A stretch of 64,000 nt of DNA from Pseudoips prasinana (Eukaryota > Arthropoda > Insecta > Lepidoptera > Nolidae). Made by a program: the position numbers and the translations under genes. The DNA is taken from assembly GCA_951640165.1 (NCBI GenBank), contig OX621241.1, positions 1,188,001 to 1,252,000 on the forward strand, written 5' to 3'. The notes beneath the pieces are model-generated. The model saw only the letters and a program-made list of their open reading frames with translations, made no database searches and had not been told where the DNA came from. Below are positions 28,871 through 40,181 of the stretch, one piece after another (positions within the stretch are counted from its first letter, which is position 1; each line of letters starts with the position of its first letter).

Positions 28871-29247
28871 AAATACTGCCACGAAAACAATTTAAAACAA
28901 AATTAGGTATATGGCTGCAAACTAAATGCTTCTACAATATGAAAGACATGACATATATGACATAAAATTATAAATCAAATACTAAATTATTAATATATAT
29001 TGAATAAGTGAATTTATAATATTTTGAATTCTTGACATATAATATTCATAATAATTATAGTTATATGTTTAAACAATAGAGAATTATTATCCATGCTGTA
29101 TTATAATTAAATTGTGATGTTTATTAGGATATATTTTAAATTTGTAAAGCCTAAATATTTGCATGCCGTTAAACAGGCAAAACATGTTGTACTTTGTATT
29201 AAGATGTACCATCCTGTAACCATGTTTTATTGCAAATAAATGATCTT
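28871..29247 (+). mobile_element. 3' UTR of the LINE fragment
   Basis: AT-rich sequence that ends tatttgcatgccgttaaaca ... catgttttattgcaaataaa-tgatctt. A canonical aataaa lies near the end. A related tail lies at 27,470-27,600. Confidence 0.6.
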
Positions 29248-29744
29248 TACACAAACATGGGTTACGAATAGAAACATGTATTTATTTTTATTTTCACTTC
29301 GGAATTTATTAATATTAGAAGCTCTAATCACAAGCTCAAAGAAAAAGTAGGGTTGCAAACATACCAAGAATTTTTATCCCTCTATCTCCCAAAGTGATTG
29401 AAAAGTAAAATACAACAAATCACAAAGAAAATCCCTTCAAATCTGGTCCATTGGCTTTGTTATCGAGCTAACTTCCCAATGTTATAGAACCGAAATCCGC
29501 CCGTTTTTCGGCAGTTTGCACTCCTAAGTACCTACATTTGCTCATTGTCAATGGCCCGGCAATAATGATGACGTAAAAATTGCCTGATCATAAATAGAGT
29601 TTAAAACAATGGCAAGAAAATTCCAGGATAGCTTCATTTGTTGCCAAAAGTCATTAACATGGCACTGCTTGTACTGAAATATACTGATACTGAAAAGAAT
29701 TAAATTCATTGTGTTGTGGGAAAGTAGCAGCTTCGAGAGTAGTT
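29248..29744. other. No recognised feature
   Basis: No gene or repeat supported. Confidence 0.4.
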
Positions 29745-29930
29745 CTTGTTTTTTTTATTGTCATTTTTTATTTTATTTTTTTTATTGAAAATAGACAACG
29801 CCCGCACTAGGGAATCTAATCCCTGTGTTGCAGGGTACTTTACAGAACGAATGACACTCAGACTCGAGAAGTTGTCCAGCGCGGGACTCGAACCCGCGAC
29901 ACAAATCGGCAAGGCGAGTCGTAGTAAAAT
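29745..29930 (-). mobile_element. tRNA-derived SINE (family of 40,182-40,390)
   Basis: Minus strand: cgggttcgagtcccgcgctg (B box), then gacaacttctcgagtctgag, tctgtaaagtaccctgcaac, gggattagattccctagtgc and gggcgttgtctattttca, followed by an A-rich tail. The plus frames over it are not genes. Confidence 0.8.
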
Positions 29931-30326
29931 TTATGGGATAAACACTCGTAACATCGCGGATAAGGAAAAGCCAGGCCTTCATTTACTGCTGTCCACATGG
30001 GTCAGGAAACGATCGGGAATTATTATTGGCATGTTAATTTCTGGTCGAGTCAATACGACTAAACACCGATATACTGATCCAGCAAATCGAGTATTGTCAT
30101 AGGTCGCGCATAGGTTGGACAGTGAACCGCGACCATTCATTCGTAATAATTCCATTGTTTAGAGTTACCATCATAGTAATAAAAGTAGGTCTGCGAGGCA
30201 TTTTGCTGCTTGTAAATATTGAGCTAAGTGCAGTTAAGCAGATATCTAGGTATACTTTTACATTGATTGTGGCGAGAGTGTACCAAACTGCCTGTACCAT
30301 TTGTTCCACCATCTGAAAGTCTCGCC
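29931..30326. other. No recognised feature
   Basis: No gene or repeat supported. Confidence 0.35.
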
Positions 30327-30581
30327 CCTGGATGGAAACTGCCTTGGCTAGCCTGGAAATCATTAAATAGGCTTCGAACCCAGGTTGGTCGCAGCAGGGA
30401 CAACTTGCTCAGGTGGGGTTACATTAATGATCGCCTTCAATGCAAATGTGGTGTAGTCCCACAGACAATGGGACATCTACTATCATGTAGCGCGTGCCCT
30501 TACAACTGCACGCTTAAAGATCTGATGGAGGCTACTCATAATGCGATTCTCGTGGCCAAGTTCTGGGCGGACACAGTTTAG
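30327..30581 (+). pseudogene. LINE ORF2 carboxy-terminal fragment with zinc-knuckle-like motif
   Basis: Reads PGWKLPWLAWKSLNRLRTQV, GRSRDNLLRWGYINDRLQCK, CGVVPQTMGHLLSCSACPYN and ends LMEATHNAILVAKFWADTV before a stop. The C-x-C...QTxxH...C arrangement at the end of a LINE ORF2 is a well-known feature of several non-LTR clades. Sequence upstream of 30,327 in the same frame does not look homologous. No catalytic domain, so inactive. Confidence 0.75.
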
Positions 30582-31244
30582 ATTGCCATCGACTCGCTAA
30601 GAAGAAGACATTGATTTTACACTTTGTCAGAGAAGTATTTGTTTTTTTAAATTATTAATCCTCCGTGGTATATCGAGTCACCTAAGAAAGAGGTTTACAC
30701 GCAGCTCAATAATAGTTCAGTCACGATAAATTCCAGTCTTTAACACGTCTCCAGCCAAACTCAGAGGTCACGTCCCCACAATTACTTAGGTGTGCCATTA
30801 ATGTATGCTTTAAGCAAAAAGAAGAAGTTTAGTACCATAATAATATGAAAAGTTTTCATTGACTTCTTCCAAAACAATTTAAAATAATAACGTATGTGTA
30901 TAGAGAATAACCATAAGTTATTCTTTTAAAAAATATAACCGACTCTAACTTTTCTTAATAACAATGGTCCTGAACATATATAGTCCGGAGTTACTCAAAA
31001 TGTTATTTATTATAATATTATATTTTAGAGGCCTTCACCCGTACGGGGGTTCCTATGGAAGAAATCAAATAAATATTACCTTACTAATAAATACTAACAA
31101 AAATTACTTTTATTTAATTATAATTACTAATCGACTAAACAAAATGTTACTGTTAATGTTAAGTCATAGGAGCAAATAAAAAGGCTTTTTATTTTATTTT
31201 ATATTATATTTTAGAGGAAATCATAATGTAGCATCAGTCTTTAA
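30582..31244. other. No recognised gene
   Basis: AT-rich sequence. At 31,026-31,066 the words ggccttcacccgtacggggg-ttcctatgg resemble a LINE 3' end. An AT-rich tail follows at 31,185-31,215. Weak. Confidence 0.35.
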
Positions 31245-31315
31245 AGCATATCAGAGGCCTACTGGGCGGCTTGAACAACTCCGTCACTACGGTAACCACT
31301 GCACACACGACAAGT
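31245..31315 (+). repeat. 3' fragment of the 23,790-24,025 repeat
   Basis: Reads tatcagaggcctactgggcg, gcttgaacaactccgtcact and acggtaaccactgcacacac. Confidence 0.7.
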
Positions 31316-32355
31316 AAGTAGTAAAAAATAAACATACAGTCGAATTTATAACTTCCTCTTTTCAGAATTCGGTTAAATAGAGCTTTAAAGCGCCTTTATA
31401 TCTACCCTTAAAGTCAATGGCGCATAACGTATTAAATCTGTGCCCCTAAAAAGGATGTATATAAAATAGTCAGTTTATTTACATCGTGTAGTAAGTTACC
31501 TGATACAGCGGTCGGTTGTCGTGAAACGTGACTCTACTACCTCGGAGGACGCATGCTATCTGTGTTTACCGCTCCTAAATGGTGTAATGTGATTTATTAT
31601 TCAAATCTGCCTTCCATTTTCTAATACAAAAGTCAGTTAATAAGTTCATGTGGTCCAATATCAGATCGGAACAAAAAGTATAATTGAGATGTTTTTGGCT
31701 AGAGCAACACCTAGAAGAGACTTAGAGTCTGGAACTTGTTCTAGAATGCTATTTGCACGGAAAGCTCTTAAAACGCCCGGTCTTCGCCTAGTCTCATACT
31801 GGTGGTGTCGGATAGCTCTTTAAAAAGGGGTGAAGCTAGTATAATATTAATAATTACCTAGTCTTACATCAAAAAAATATAGCTATTACTAACTATTCTA
31901 ATCTGTCTAATATAACCTGAAATAATATATTTTATTTTTATCATCGAATCTAATTCATTGAAAACATTTTATTTTGTAATTTATTTTTTAAATTTACTTC
32001 TTATTATTTATGTTCTGATTTGCACATAATGTGGTGCATACTGTGTTATTTTGTAAGTGATCAGGCTGTAAGTAATTATAAAGTAACAGTTCACTTATTT
32101 TTGGGAAGCCAAATAAACAAATAAATTGCTTTCCCATTGGATTATGCGCTTGACACGTGTAAACGTATAACACGTATAAACACGTTTTGGGTTTCGTACC
32201 CAACTCGTGTTTCAGCCCCCCGCGGATCATTCTCAAGGTATGCTAACTCGTAGAGTGCTTGAATGCGACTAAAAGTCAACGATTTTTAGTAACGTGACGT
32301 AGGCAATTAGCCTGGCAGGCTCTCACTGCTTCGCCGAACCAACAATTATTAAGAA
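31316..32355. other. No recognised feature
   Basis: About 1 kb, partly GC-richer around 31,500-31,830. No supported ORF, repeat or structure. Confidence 0.4.
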
Positions 32356-32583
32356 CTACCCCCAAATATCCGTAATAAACAAGATGGAAGCTTTTATCAC
32401 AACTATGTCAAATTTTATAGGTATTATTGTCGCCAAGGATTGAGCTGTTTCAATTAGACGTTTGGCGTAATGAGACTTATCAAGATGGCCATTCTTGTAA
32501 GCGGCTATATGCTCTTTATAGCGTATCTCAAAATTTCGCCCTGTCTGACCTACAGATACGGCATCATAATCGTTACGGACCAA
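32356..32583 (-). pseudogene. Penelope-like element, GIY-YIG endonuclease fragment
   Basis: The minus strand reads VGQTGRNFEIRYKEHIAAYK, then NGHLDKSHYAKRLIETAQSL. The VGQTGR...RxxEH pattern is the second half of the GIY-YIG nuclease domain as found at the carboxy terminus of Penelope-like retroelements; the catalytic Arg and the Glu of the EH motif are retained. The preceding GIY half is absent and the usual Tyr before VGQTGR is Ser. No reverse transcriptase part is nearby, so this is a remnant. Confidence 0.75.
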
Positions 32584-32904
32584 TCCAAAAAACTGGTGAG
32601 ATAACTTAACAGTTTTCTCATTTATTTTGAAGCAAACTACACGCCATTAACGGATTTAGGTCGATTTAACCTGTAACCCCTTTTGCATGTAACAAAAATC
32701 CCAATAAATATTTAGATTAATGATGATGTTAATGTACCTTAACCCAAACTAATGAACCATCTTCCTTCCTAATGCGGCGGGGTCCGGAATAGACGGATAT
32801 CAATTAATTTGTTTTAGCATCGAAGCTCACTAGCTCAATATAACTAATGTATTATAGGTCAACTGATCTAAAAATGCACAATGTAGTTATATAATAATTT
32901 TTAT
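32584..32904. other. No recognised feature
   Basis: No gene or repeat supported. Confidence 0.35.
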
Positions 32905-33075
32905 TTTATTTGGCCGTTGGGGCAGAAAGGTTTTTGAGTGGCGACCACGGAAGACGCCGCGCCGCGTCGATCGCACGATCTTGTGAGAGTCGCTTGATGC
33001 GGATAGCACAAGACGGGCAATTGTGGAGATCTTTGGGAAGGCCTTTATCCAGCAATGGACATATTAACACTGATA
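32905..33075 (+). pseudogene. RTE-clade LINE, 3' fragment
   Basis: Reads GRWGRKVFEWRPRKTPRRVD, then after a frame slip LMRIAQDGQLWRSLGRP, then the tail with ccagcaatggac. It matches the carboxy-terminal part of the RTE fragment at 2107-2478 on the opposite strand. Broken by frameshifts and stops. Confidence 0.8.
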
Positions 33076-33179
33076 AGAAGAAGAGTATATTAAAAGTATA
33101 AGGTGGGTACCATAGATATACCAAGACACACAGAAAATTTTAACCGTCATAGCGGATATAAGCCGCTTTAGGATATGAG

Positions 33180-33312
33180 CCTAATCTTTTCTTAAAGACC
33201 GGTAAAGCACTTGCAGTAGCTCCGGTGTTGCAAGTGTCCATGGGCGGCGGCAATCACTTACCATCACGTGACCTATTTGCTCGTTTGCCGTCCTATTTTG
33301 TATAAAACAAAC
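33180..33312 (-). repeat. 'gggtcacctgatggtaag' repeat
   Basis: Reads ctccggtgttgcaagtgtcc, atgggcggcggcaatcactt, accatcacgtgacctatttg and ctcgtttgccgtcctatttt. Inverse of 16,785-16,960. Confidence 0.7.
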
Positions 33313-33503
33313 TTTGTTTAAACATAATAAATGCAAAAACTTTTAGATTCTAGAAGTTACTAACTGAAGACTCAGAATTAGAGCAAAGAAGTAGGGCAGT
33401 GAATATTTGTTACTTAGAACCAAGAACATACCAATTTTGCTACCATATTATACTAATGTAACTTAAAACGACAGATATTCAACACTAAAATATATTCTTC
33501 GTA

Positions 33504-34145
33504 ATGGATAGCCGGTTTGAAAAAAGCTTTGAGGAGTTTGAGAAGCTGTTCAACTCACGCATGCAGGTCCATGAAGAAAGGCTACAAAAAGCCACAACTG
33601 ATAATCCACATCCAGACACAGATATTGCCACTTTGTCACAAGAATTTAAAGATTTTAAATCCTTCATCCTCACTACATTGGGGCACTTCAAGACCCAGTT
33701 TCAGCTGCTATCTTTAGGGCTGGACCGTCATGAAACTGCTATGAGAAGAAAGGTCCTGCTTCTCCATGGAGTTCCAGAGAAACGTGATGAAAAATTACAC
33801 ACCACAATCATCGACATATTAACCGGCAAAATGAAATTGCTTGACATTGGTTCAACCAACATTGATGTTTGTCATCGCCTGGGTTCCAGCACAGGGAAGA
33901 AAATCCGTCCCATCCTCATTCGTTTCAATAATATGGAGCATCGTCACTTGGTATGGGATCACAAGACTGCCTTGAAAGGCACTGGTATAACTGTCTCTGA
34001 GTTTTTAACAAAGGCCAGGCACAGAGTGTTCGCTGCTGCACGCCAATACTTCTCAATTTCTAAATGCTGGTCCACGCAAGGTAATATTATTATATTAACA
34101 GCAGATCAAACTCGTCACAAAATTTTAAACTATGGACCAACTTAA
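33504..34145 (+). CDS. LINE2 ORF1 (nucleic-acid-binding chaperone)
   Basis: 213 residues from ATG 33,504. Residues ~1-85 are heptad-rich and likely coiled coil (FEKSFEEFEKLFNSRM; LSQEFKDFKSFILTTLGHFK). Residues ~90-155 form an RRM-like fold (RRKVLLLHGVPEKRDEKLHT ... DVCHRLGSS...KIRPILIRF). A carboxy-terminal domain follows (LKGTGITVSEFLTKARH...). This is the L1-like type of ORF1 protein, which trimerises and coats the RNA. The last residues (ILNYGPT) look like a frameshifted end. The neighbouring frame continues MDQLNALIAQFPTT to 34,272, which is a more typical ending, so a one-base indel near 34,125-34,132 is likely. Confidence 0.8.
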   Translation: MDSRFEKSFEEFEKLFNSRMQVHEERLQKATTDNPHPDTDIATLSQEFKDFKSFILTTLGHFKTQFQLLSLGLDRHETAMRRKVLLLHGVPEKRDEKLHTTIIDILTGKMKLLDIGSTNIDVCHRLGSSTGKKIRPILIRFNNMEHRHLVWDHKTALKGTGITVSEFLTKARHRVFAAARQYFSISKCWSTQGNIIILTADQTRHKILNYGPT

Positions 34146-34272
34146 TGCCCTGATCGCTCAATTTCCAACGACCGTAACAGCGCCTGATGCAGATACTCCC
34201 TCGAACTCTGCCGAGCTAGTGGCACCTTCTGTCTCCAAGAACATCAAGGCCAAAAGGACCACACGCCGCTAA
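34132..34272 (+). pseudogene. Probable displaced C terminus of LINE2 ORF1
   Basis: A 46-codon frame overlapping the ORF1 stop: MDQLNALIAQFPTTVTAPDA ... SVSKNIKAKRTTRR. A basic tail after a short helix fits the end of an ORF1 protein, and the overlap is best explained by an indel in the ttttaaac run just upstream. It could alternatively be a chance frame. Confidence 0.5.
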
Positions 34273-35053
34273 TCTTCCTTAGTCAAGTTAGTCAGATAAA
34301 CAATCCATTACATTTGTTTACATATTATTGTCCTCTTGAATTTGGTAGCGTAGCTTTCACATTACATTTAAACACGGGGTAGCTGCATTGCTATTTTAAA
34401 TACTTGTTTTTACCCCCGATTAACTTTGTTACTTGAATCATTTGTTTTATTTTTCTGCAGTCATTTGTAAATTAATTTTCCTTCTATGTTGACATTTCGT
34501 AAATTTTTGTTTATTAAGTTTATTTTGGCACTGACAGTTTCGTTTAGAAACCTGCGTATATATAACCTGCTGTTTTATAACAATTATTTTTTTCTTTTTT
34601 GCTTCGCTACTAATTTAATTAAATTATTAAGTTCTTTTTGTTTTTATTCCCGTTACATTTTTTTTTTTCAGATACGAACCAAACTGGTGTACCTTGGGAC
34701 TAATGCAACAGATATTTATTTAAGTGCAAACTTTTTGTATCCCGCCGATACAAGTCCAAGCCTGTGGCCAGATGTGACCGAAAGTGCATGTCAGTCAGAG
34801 GTATCCAGCTTGACGTGTCTCTATAGATTTACTCATATAATTAGTTATATTACTTTAAAATGTTCACTGTAGTTATTATAATTTTGTAATACTTTTCTTA
34901 TTTTCTTAAAAGTGTTTTCTAGTTTTCCGGCGAGACGGTGTGTTTAGCGACTTTAATTTTGTTAATATTTATATATATAACGTTTTAGTATTTTTTTTTC
35001 TTGTTGTGTGTTTTTTTTTAATATATATTTTTATATCTGTATATATTATTATT
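34273..35053 (+). other. Long inter-ORF region of LINE2
   Basis: About 780 bp between the ORF1 end and the ORF2 start, T-rich, with a chance frame at 34,486-34,872. Most two-ORF LINEs have a short gap or overlap here, so this is unusual. The upstream part of the ORF2 frame (34,940-35,053) encodes a hydrophobic run and is probably untranslated. Confidence 0.5.
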
Positions 35054-37995
35054 ATGGATGATGATTTACCAAATTTTGATGATAGTTTTTTCTCCTGTTC
35101 TTCCTCGCTCTCCAGTTACGTTAGCGCGGATGATTCTTTTACTTCACTTACTTTGCATGACCAAATCTCCTCACGTCTACGCACTGTTCCCCACAATCTG
35201 AATATTGCCCATATCAACGCGCAGAGTGTTCCTGCTCACTATCCTGATCTTCTAGCATCATTTAGTAGCACCAATATCGATGCATTATTGATTTCTGAAA
35301 CTTTTCTTAAGCCTTCTCTTCTTTCTCCTCATTTCTCTCTCCCCGGGCTCGTTTTGATTCGCAATGATCGAACGGATAAGGGCTGCGGTGGTGTGGCAAT
35401 ATACCTGCGGGCTGATATCCCATATAAGATCGTCAGCATGTCACCATCTCAGTACTCGGGTTCTTCTGAACATTTGTTAATTGAAATTATTGTCCACCAC
35501 TCTAAGATACTACTCGGTGTTTTTTACAGCCCTAATCTTCGAGTCGATTACTTCGAATCACTTGATTCTCTCTTAAATAATGTATGTCCGATTTATGACC
35601 ATGTAGTCCTTATGGGTGATTTCAATACTTGCTTGATCAAAAACGATCATCGTTCTGCCAAACTACTCTCTCTTTTAACTTCTATTAATCTTCACGTTCT
35701 CCCTCTTACTGCTACACATCACTTTCCTAATTGCACCTCTACTCTCTTGGACCTTATGATCGTCTCTTCCCCTGATCGTGTCGCTACTCATGGCCAAATA
35801 GTTTCTTCCTTTTCTTACCACGACTTGGTTTATCTATCGTACAAAATTCGTCCTCCTAAACTTAAACCTCACTATCTTGTTCTTCGTAACTTCAGGGGTA
35901 TTAATTTGGAAACATTGCAGCTCGATGCCTTGAGTTTAGATTGGTCCGACATTTATAATTTTTCGAACATTGACGATAAGGTGAATCTTTTTAGTGCTAA
36001 AATTCTTTCCTTGTATGATCGCCATGCTCCAAAACGTCGAGTAAAAATAAAACGTTCTCCTGCACCTTGGATTTCCGCTGAAATTAAGGAAGCTATGGCA
36101 CGAAGGGATAAAGCGAAGCGTAGGTACAACCTTAATCGAACCGAGGGAAATTTAAATCGCTTCAAATTTTTACGTAATCGCTGCAATCGTCTGTGTCAAG
36201 ATGCTAAGAAGCGCCACTTTTACAAATCGCTTGATAGTCGTGATTCTTCCACAATTTGGAAATTTCTCAAATCTAACGGAATTGGTAAATCTCCCACCAC
36301 GGTTTGTAAAAATATGGATCTGAATGCTCTTAACATTCATTTTTCAGACCCTCCTGTTGCTCTGGACTCTCAAAGTAAATCAACTACTTTACACGATCTT
36401 TCCCTTTTACCAGTACCGCCTTGTTCACCTTTCAATTTATCTCCTGTAACCGAGGAGGACGTCAAAAAATCAATACTTTCAATTTCTTCTGCTGCAGTTG
36501 GACATGATAATATATGCTCTAGGATGATTAATCCTATCCTTGCAACTATACTTCCTGTTCTCACTCATATTTTCAATTTTTCCTTATTCTCAGCTACTTT
36601 TCCTACAGCTTGGAAACGGGCACACATAATACCCATTCCCAAAATATCTAATCCTACTAGTCCATCCCAGTTCCGTCCTATTGCCATCCTGCCTTTTCTG
36701 TCCAAGATCCTTGAGCATATAGTTCATCGTCAGCTTTCTTCTTTCCTGTCTAATAACCACCTTCTTAGCTCCTTCCAATCTGGATTCCGTACTGGCCACA
36801 GCACTGTCACTGCTCTGCTCAAAGTGACCGACGATATCCGCTGGGCCATGGAAAACAAATCCCTTTCTCTTCTAGTACTATTGGATTTCAGTTGCGCTTT
36901 TAACTCTGTAGATTTTGACGTCCTTCTCGGTATTCTAGCGTCTTTTAACTTCTCTTCTAGTACTGTCTTGTGGTTTAACTGTTATCTTCGGGGACGTTCG
37001 CAGTGCGTGCAACTTGATGAGACCTACTCAGATTGGTGTACTCTCACTGCTGGCGTACCTCAGGGTGGCGTTCTTTCTCCCTTACTTTTTCCATCTTCAT
37101 TAACTCCATCACACGAGTTATTTCCTCAAACTTCCATCTCTATGCAGACGATGTGCAGCTTTATAGATTCTTTACTCGAGAAGATGCTCTTGGAGCGATT
37201 ACTGCCATGAATCGTGATCTGGACTCAATTAATCGATGGGCAAGGTCTCACGGTCTACTAATAAATCCTGCCAAATCCCAGGCAATGATCATTGGTAGTA
37301 CTCATATGCGAAATTGCCTTGACTTCGCATCCCTCCCTACGGTATGCTTAAATGGCCATCCAATAGCATACACTGACATAGCAAAAAATCTGGGCATTTC
37401 TTTTGATAGTACTTTGTCTTGGAAAGCTCAGGTATCGGAAGCTAGCAGAAAGATCCACTTTACTTTCCACACATTAAAATGTCTTCAAAACTTCCTACCC
37501 CTGAAAACGAAAATCTCGCTAGCTCAGACACTCTTACAACCCATTCTGGACTACGCGGACTGCTGTTATCTTGATGCTACTGAGGAGCTGCTAAACAAAC
37601 TTGAGCGCTTGCAAAACTTATGCATTCGTTTTATATTTGGTCTCAAAAAATATGACCATGTCTCCAACTTTCGCAAGGATCTCAAGTGGCTCCCTATCCG
37701 TCTTCGTAGGAATGCTCGCGTATTGTATCTCTTATTCAATGTCCTTCACAATCCCTCATACCCCGCCTACCTACGGGAGCGTTTCTCCTTTATTCACTCA
37801 TCTGATGCCTCCTGTAGGTCACACCTCAGATCCCTCCTTAAATTTCCTATCCACAAAACCGATTTTTACTCCTACTCCTTTACGGTGCAGGCCGTGAGGT
37901 TGTGGAATTCTCTTCCGCCTAACATCCGTCACATAAATACTATCATTTTATTTAAAAAACGAGTGAAAGAACATTATCTCTTATCTTCATCCTAA
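35054..37995 (+). pseudogene. LINE2 ORF2: endonuclease and reverse transcriptase, one frameshift
   Basis: I choose ATG 35,054 (MDDDLPNFDDSFF) because the upstream frame is a low-complexity hydrophobic stretch. Endonuclease motifs, numbered from this Met: HINAQS (~53-58), SETFL with catalytic Glu (~82), MGDFN (~187-191), LLDLMIVSS (~231) and SYHDL with catalytic His (~256), all present. Reverse transcriptase: FRPIAILPFLSKILEHI, FRTGHST, LLDFSCAFNSVD and GVPQGGVLSPLLF. The frame then slips at the T run 37,086-37,090, where one base appears lost. The protein continues in the other frame (IFINSITRVISSNFHLYADD with catalytic YADD) to 37,995, ending KKRVKEHYLLSSS. Without correction the palm lacks its Asp pair, so it is inactive as read. 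All else is intact, so the lesion is recent or a sequencing/assembly error. Confidence 0.9.
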
Positions 37996-38285
37996 TATTT
38001 GTGTACATTGTATATGTAGTATATTATATAGTCTTTATATATATATATCCCCTCCCCTATTTATGTATTATTAGTATGTAGTGTATAAATACACTTAGTA
38101 GTGTATAGTTATCTACACACGGCATGGTCTTTTTCCGATTAGTTTCTCCTCTCGCGGGTCTGCTGGAAGATATTTCTATTGAAATAAGCAGTACCTTTGT
38201 GCTATTTTTTCCAATTTCTGTAATTTATTGTTATTTTTGTTTCTGTGTGTACATAAATTATTAAATAAAATAAATTAATTAATTA

Positions 38286-39221
38286 ACTGGAAAACGCAGC
38301 CAAAGACTTGTTAGGATATAAAATATATACTAATGGTACTCAGGTAAACCATTTTTGGATTGGAGTTTTATCGGTTCAATGGCTAAGGAAAAAGGTCTGA
38401 ATACCTTATTATAGAAAGTGGATAAAAACCTAATTAAGTGTGGTTAAAAGCGTCCATTTAAGCGTCCTTCACGTTACATTATTGGTACTGTCAGCAACAA
38501 AAACAGCTTAAGATAATATTAGTGCTCTCAATGGAGACAAGCCATTAGAATAATATTAGTGCTCTCAATGGAGAAAAGCCAATACTGTCCTCGTGGGCTA
38601 TATAGTAAATGAAAGCGTGCGGAAACACATGTGCACTCTCTATACCCTCCCTTATAATTCGGTATCCGGGATAATATCAGGGGCAGTACTACAGCTTTAC
38701 AAACTCATCGAGGATAGGCATATAACCAACCAACCTTCGACTTCAGGCTGATGCGTGTCTTTCTTGTCTGAAACTCAATAAAACTTTTAGCTTAGAGACA
38801 ACCCGTATGGTTTCCGGCCCAGAAAGAATAACACAGCCACCCCATACCGTGTCCTCAGTGTCGGCAAAAGCGACTAAAGACTACAGCAGGGCGTCAGGCA
38901 GCAACACCTCCTGTGTACTTACTACTACCTAGCTCACAAGTGCCAAGTGCGGTGACTAAGGCAAACTCCTCCAAATGGCATCGTTGTAGAAACCTTAGGA
39001 AGTTTGTTGTGCTTATGGATGTTATTCAACAATAGCGATGCATGGCTGTAAATATCAAGCGGTAAAATTATTTAACTCCATGGCCGGTTGAGCTTTAAAC
39101 TATCGATAGTCCGAACATATTTAAGAGTAAATTAAAAAAAAGCGTTTTCTGGAAGCGTGCTCAGTACACGAATTACAATATTAAGGTCACTTAATAAATT
39201 ATGTTTCGTCGTTGTTTTATT
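38286..39221. other. Unit A: unclassified, with a short direct duplication and a diverged repeat
   Basis: A ~37-bp segment (aataatattagtgctctcaa-tggaga-c/a-aagcca) is present twice in tandem at 38,513-38,583. The part 38,816-39,010 distantly resembles 780-1010. No gene. Duplicated in B (from 50,417) and C (from 61,978). Confidence 0.5.
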
Positions 39222-39400
39222 CGCCTAGGCCTACGTCCAGTTGTGGACGATATTATTCTGATGACGATGATGATTTTCTCGAGACAAAATAAATAGACAG
39301 ACTAAAACAGTGCCAATGATTAAGAGGAGTGCTAGAACACAAGATTAACTTAAACCTTTATTTAAATTAATTTTTCTTCACAATATCAATTCAATTCTGA
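39222..39400. other. Unit A: patch strongly divergent from unit B
   Basis: Flanks match B at about 99%. Here A reads cgcctaggcctacgtccagt-tgtggacgatattattctga, whereas B (51,345-51,660) has an extra ~130-bp A-tailed segment and then taggtctacatctcattgtg-ggtggtatcaggctgatgat. Both contain remnants of the tccactgctggac-type motif. Confidence 0.75.
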
Positions 39401-39404
39401 ATTT

Positions 39405-39408
<4 letters not shown>

Positions 39409-39491
<83 letters not shown>
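39409..39491. repeat. (AT)n microsatellite, expanded in unit A
   Basis: About 41 AT units. The corresponding place in B (51,685-51,700) and C holds only tatatatacatatata. Confidence 0.95.
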
Positions 39492-39492
<1 letters not shown>

Positions 39493-40181
39493 TATATACT
39501 CGTATAAAGCAAATAACATTTTTATTACTAATTATTATATTTTATTAATATTATATTTTAGTCTTATATTTTAATAGAACACATTTAAATAAATGCATTT
39601 TAAATGATAATAATTGAGAAAAAATTGTAATACATGGGAAACGTGAACTATCACGAAACCCTCAGAGTACCTACAAAGTAAGATTTCTCGGCATATCTCT
39701 CGCGAATATAAACGTGCAAGGAAATTGTCACAGATACTCGCGGCAATGAAGGTTTGTCTAAGGAAATAGCACCTTATCTAAATGAAGTCATTATGCTTTT
39801 GGCGGAGGCTCATTTGGGTAGATTTCACTGTATTTATGCACAGTGATGTCATACGATTAAATAGAATTGGCACAGTTTTTATATCTCTCTGAAAACTGAA
39901 GTTTATTATTCAGTTGCGTAGGTTATCAAGTAAGAAAATAAACAATATATACGTCGTACGATACCTCATGTATTCATATGTAGCGTCTGAGGTCTAAAAG
40001 CACAACGCACGGATAAATATTCTATTATTGTATCGTTAAGCATATACTTCGCTCTCCTTTAACTTCATAACATATTTTTTTATTTAAAATAAACTTAATT
40101 TATCATTTAAAATTATACTCTTGGTGAAAATGGATTAACTCATTGAGTACTCTTTGAAAGTAATTAATTCATCGAATATAT
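39492..40181. other. Unit A: no recognised feature
   Basis: AT-rich sequence. No gene supported. Duplicated in B and C with few differences. Confidence 0.4.

Larger units (their letters stand above)
33360..38285 (+). mobile_element. LINE2: nearly complete two-ORF APE-type LINE
   Basis: Carries ORF1 (33,504), ORF2 (35,054-37,995, one frameshift), a ~290-bp 3' UTR and an AAAT-type tail ending near 38,285. The 5' limit is a guess: the sequence upstream of 33,312 belongs to another repeat, so the 5' UTR starts somewhere between. No target duplication could be identified. ORF2 is a relative of LINE1 and LINE3 but has a different 3' UTR (ctcgcgggtctgctggaaga) and tail. From 37,614 onward its sequence is also the start of the tandem units. 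Confidence 0.8.

Noticed and set aside
34486..34872. 128-codon frame between LINE2 ORF1 and ORF2 as a gene
   Set aside because: Low-complexity, T-rich and hydrophobic; no family resemblance.
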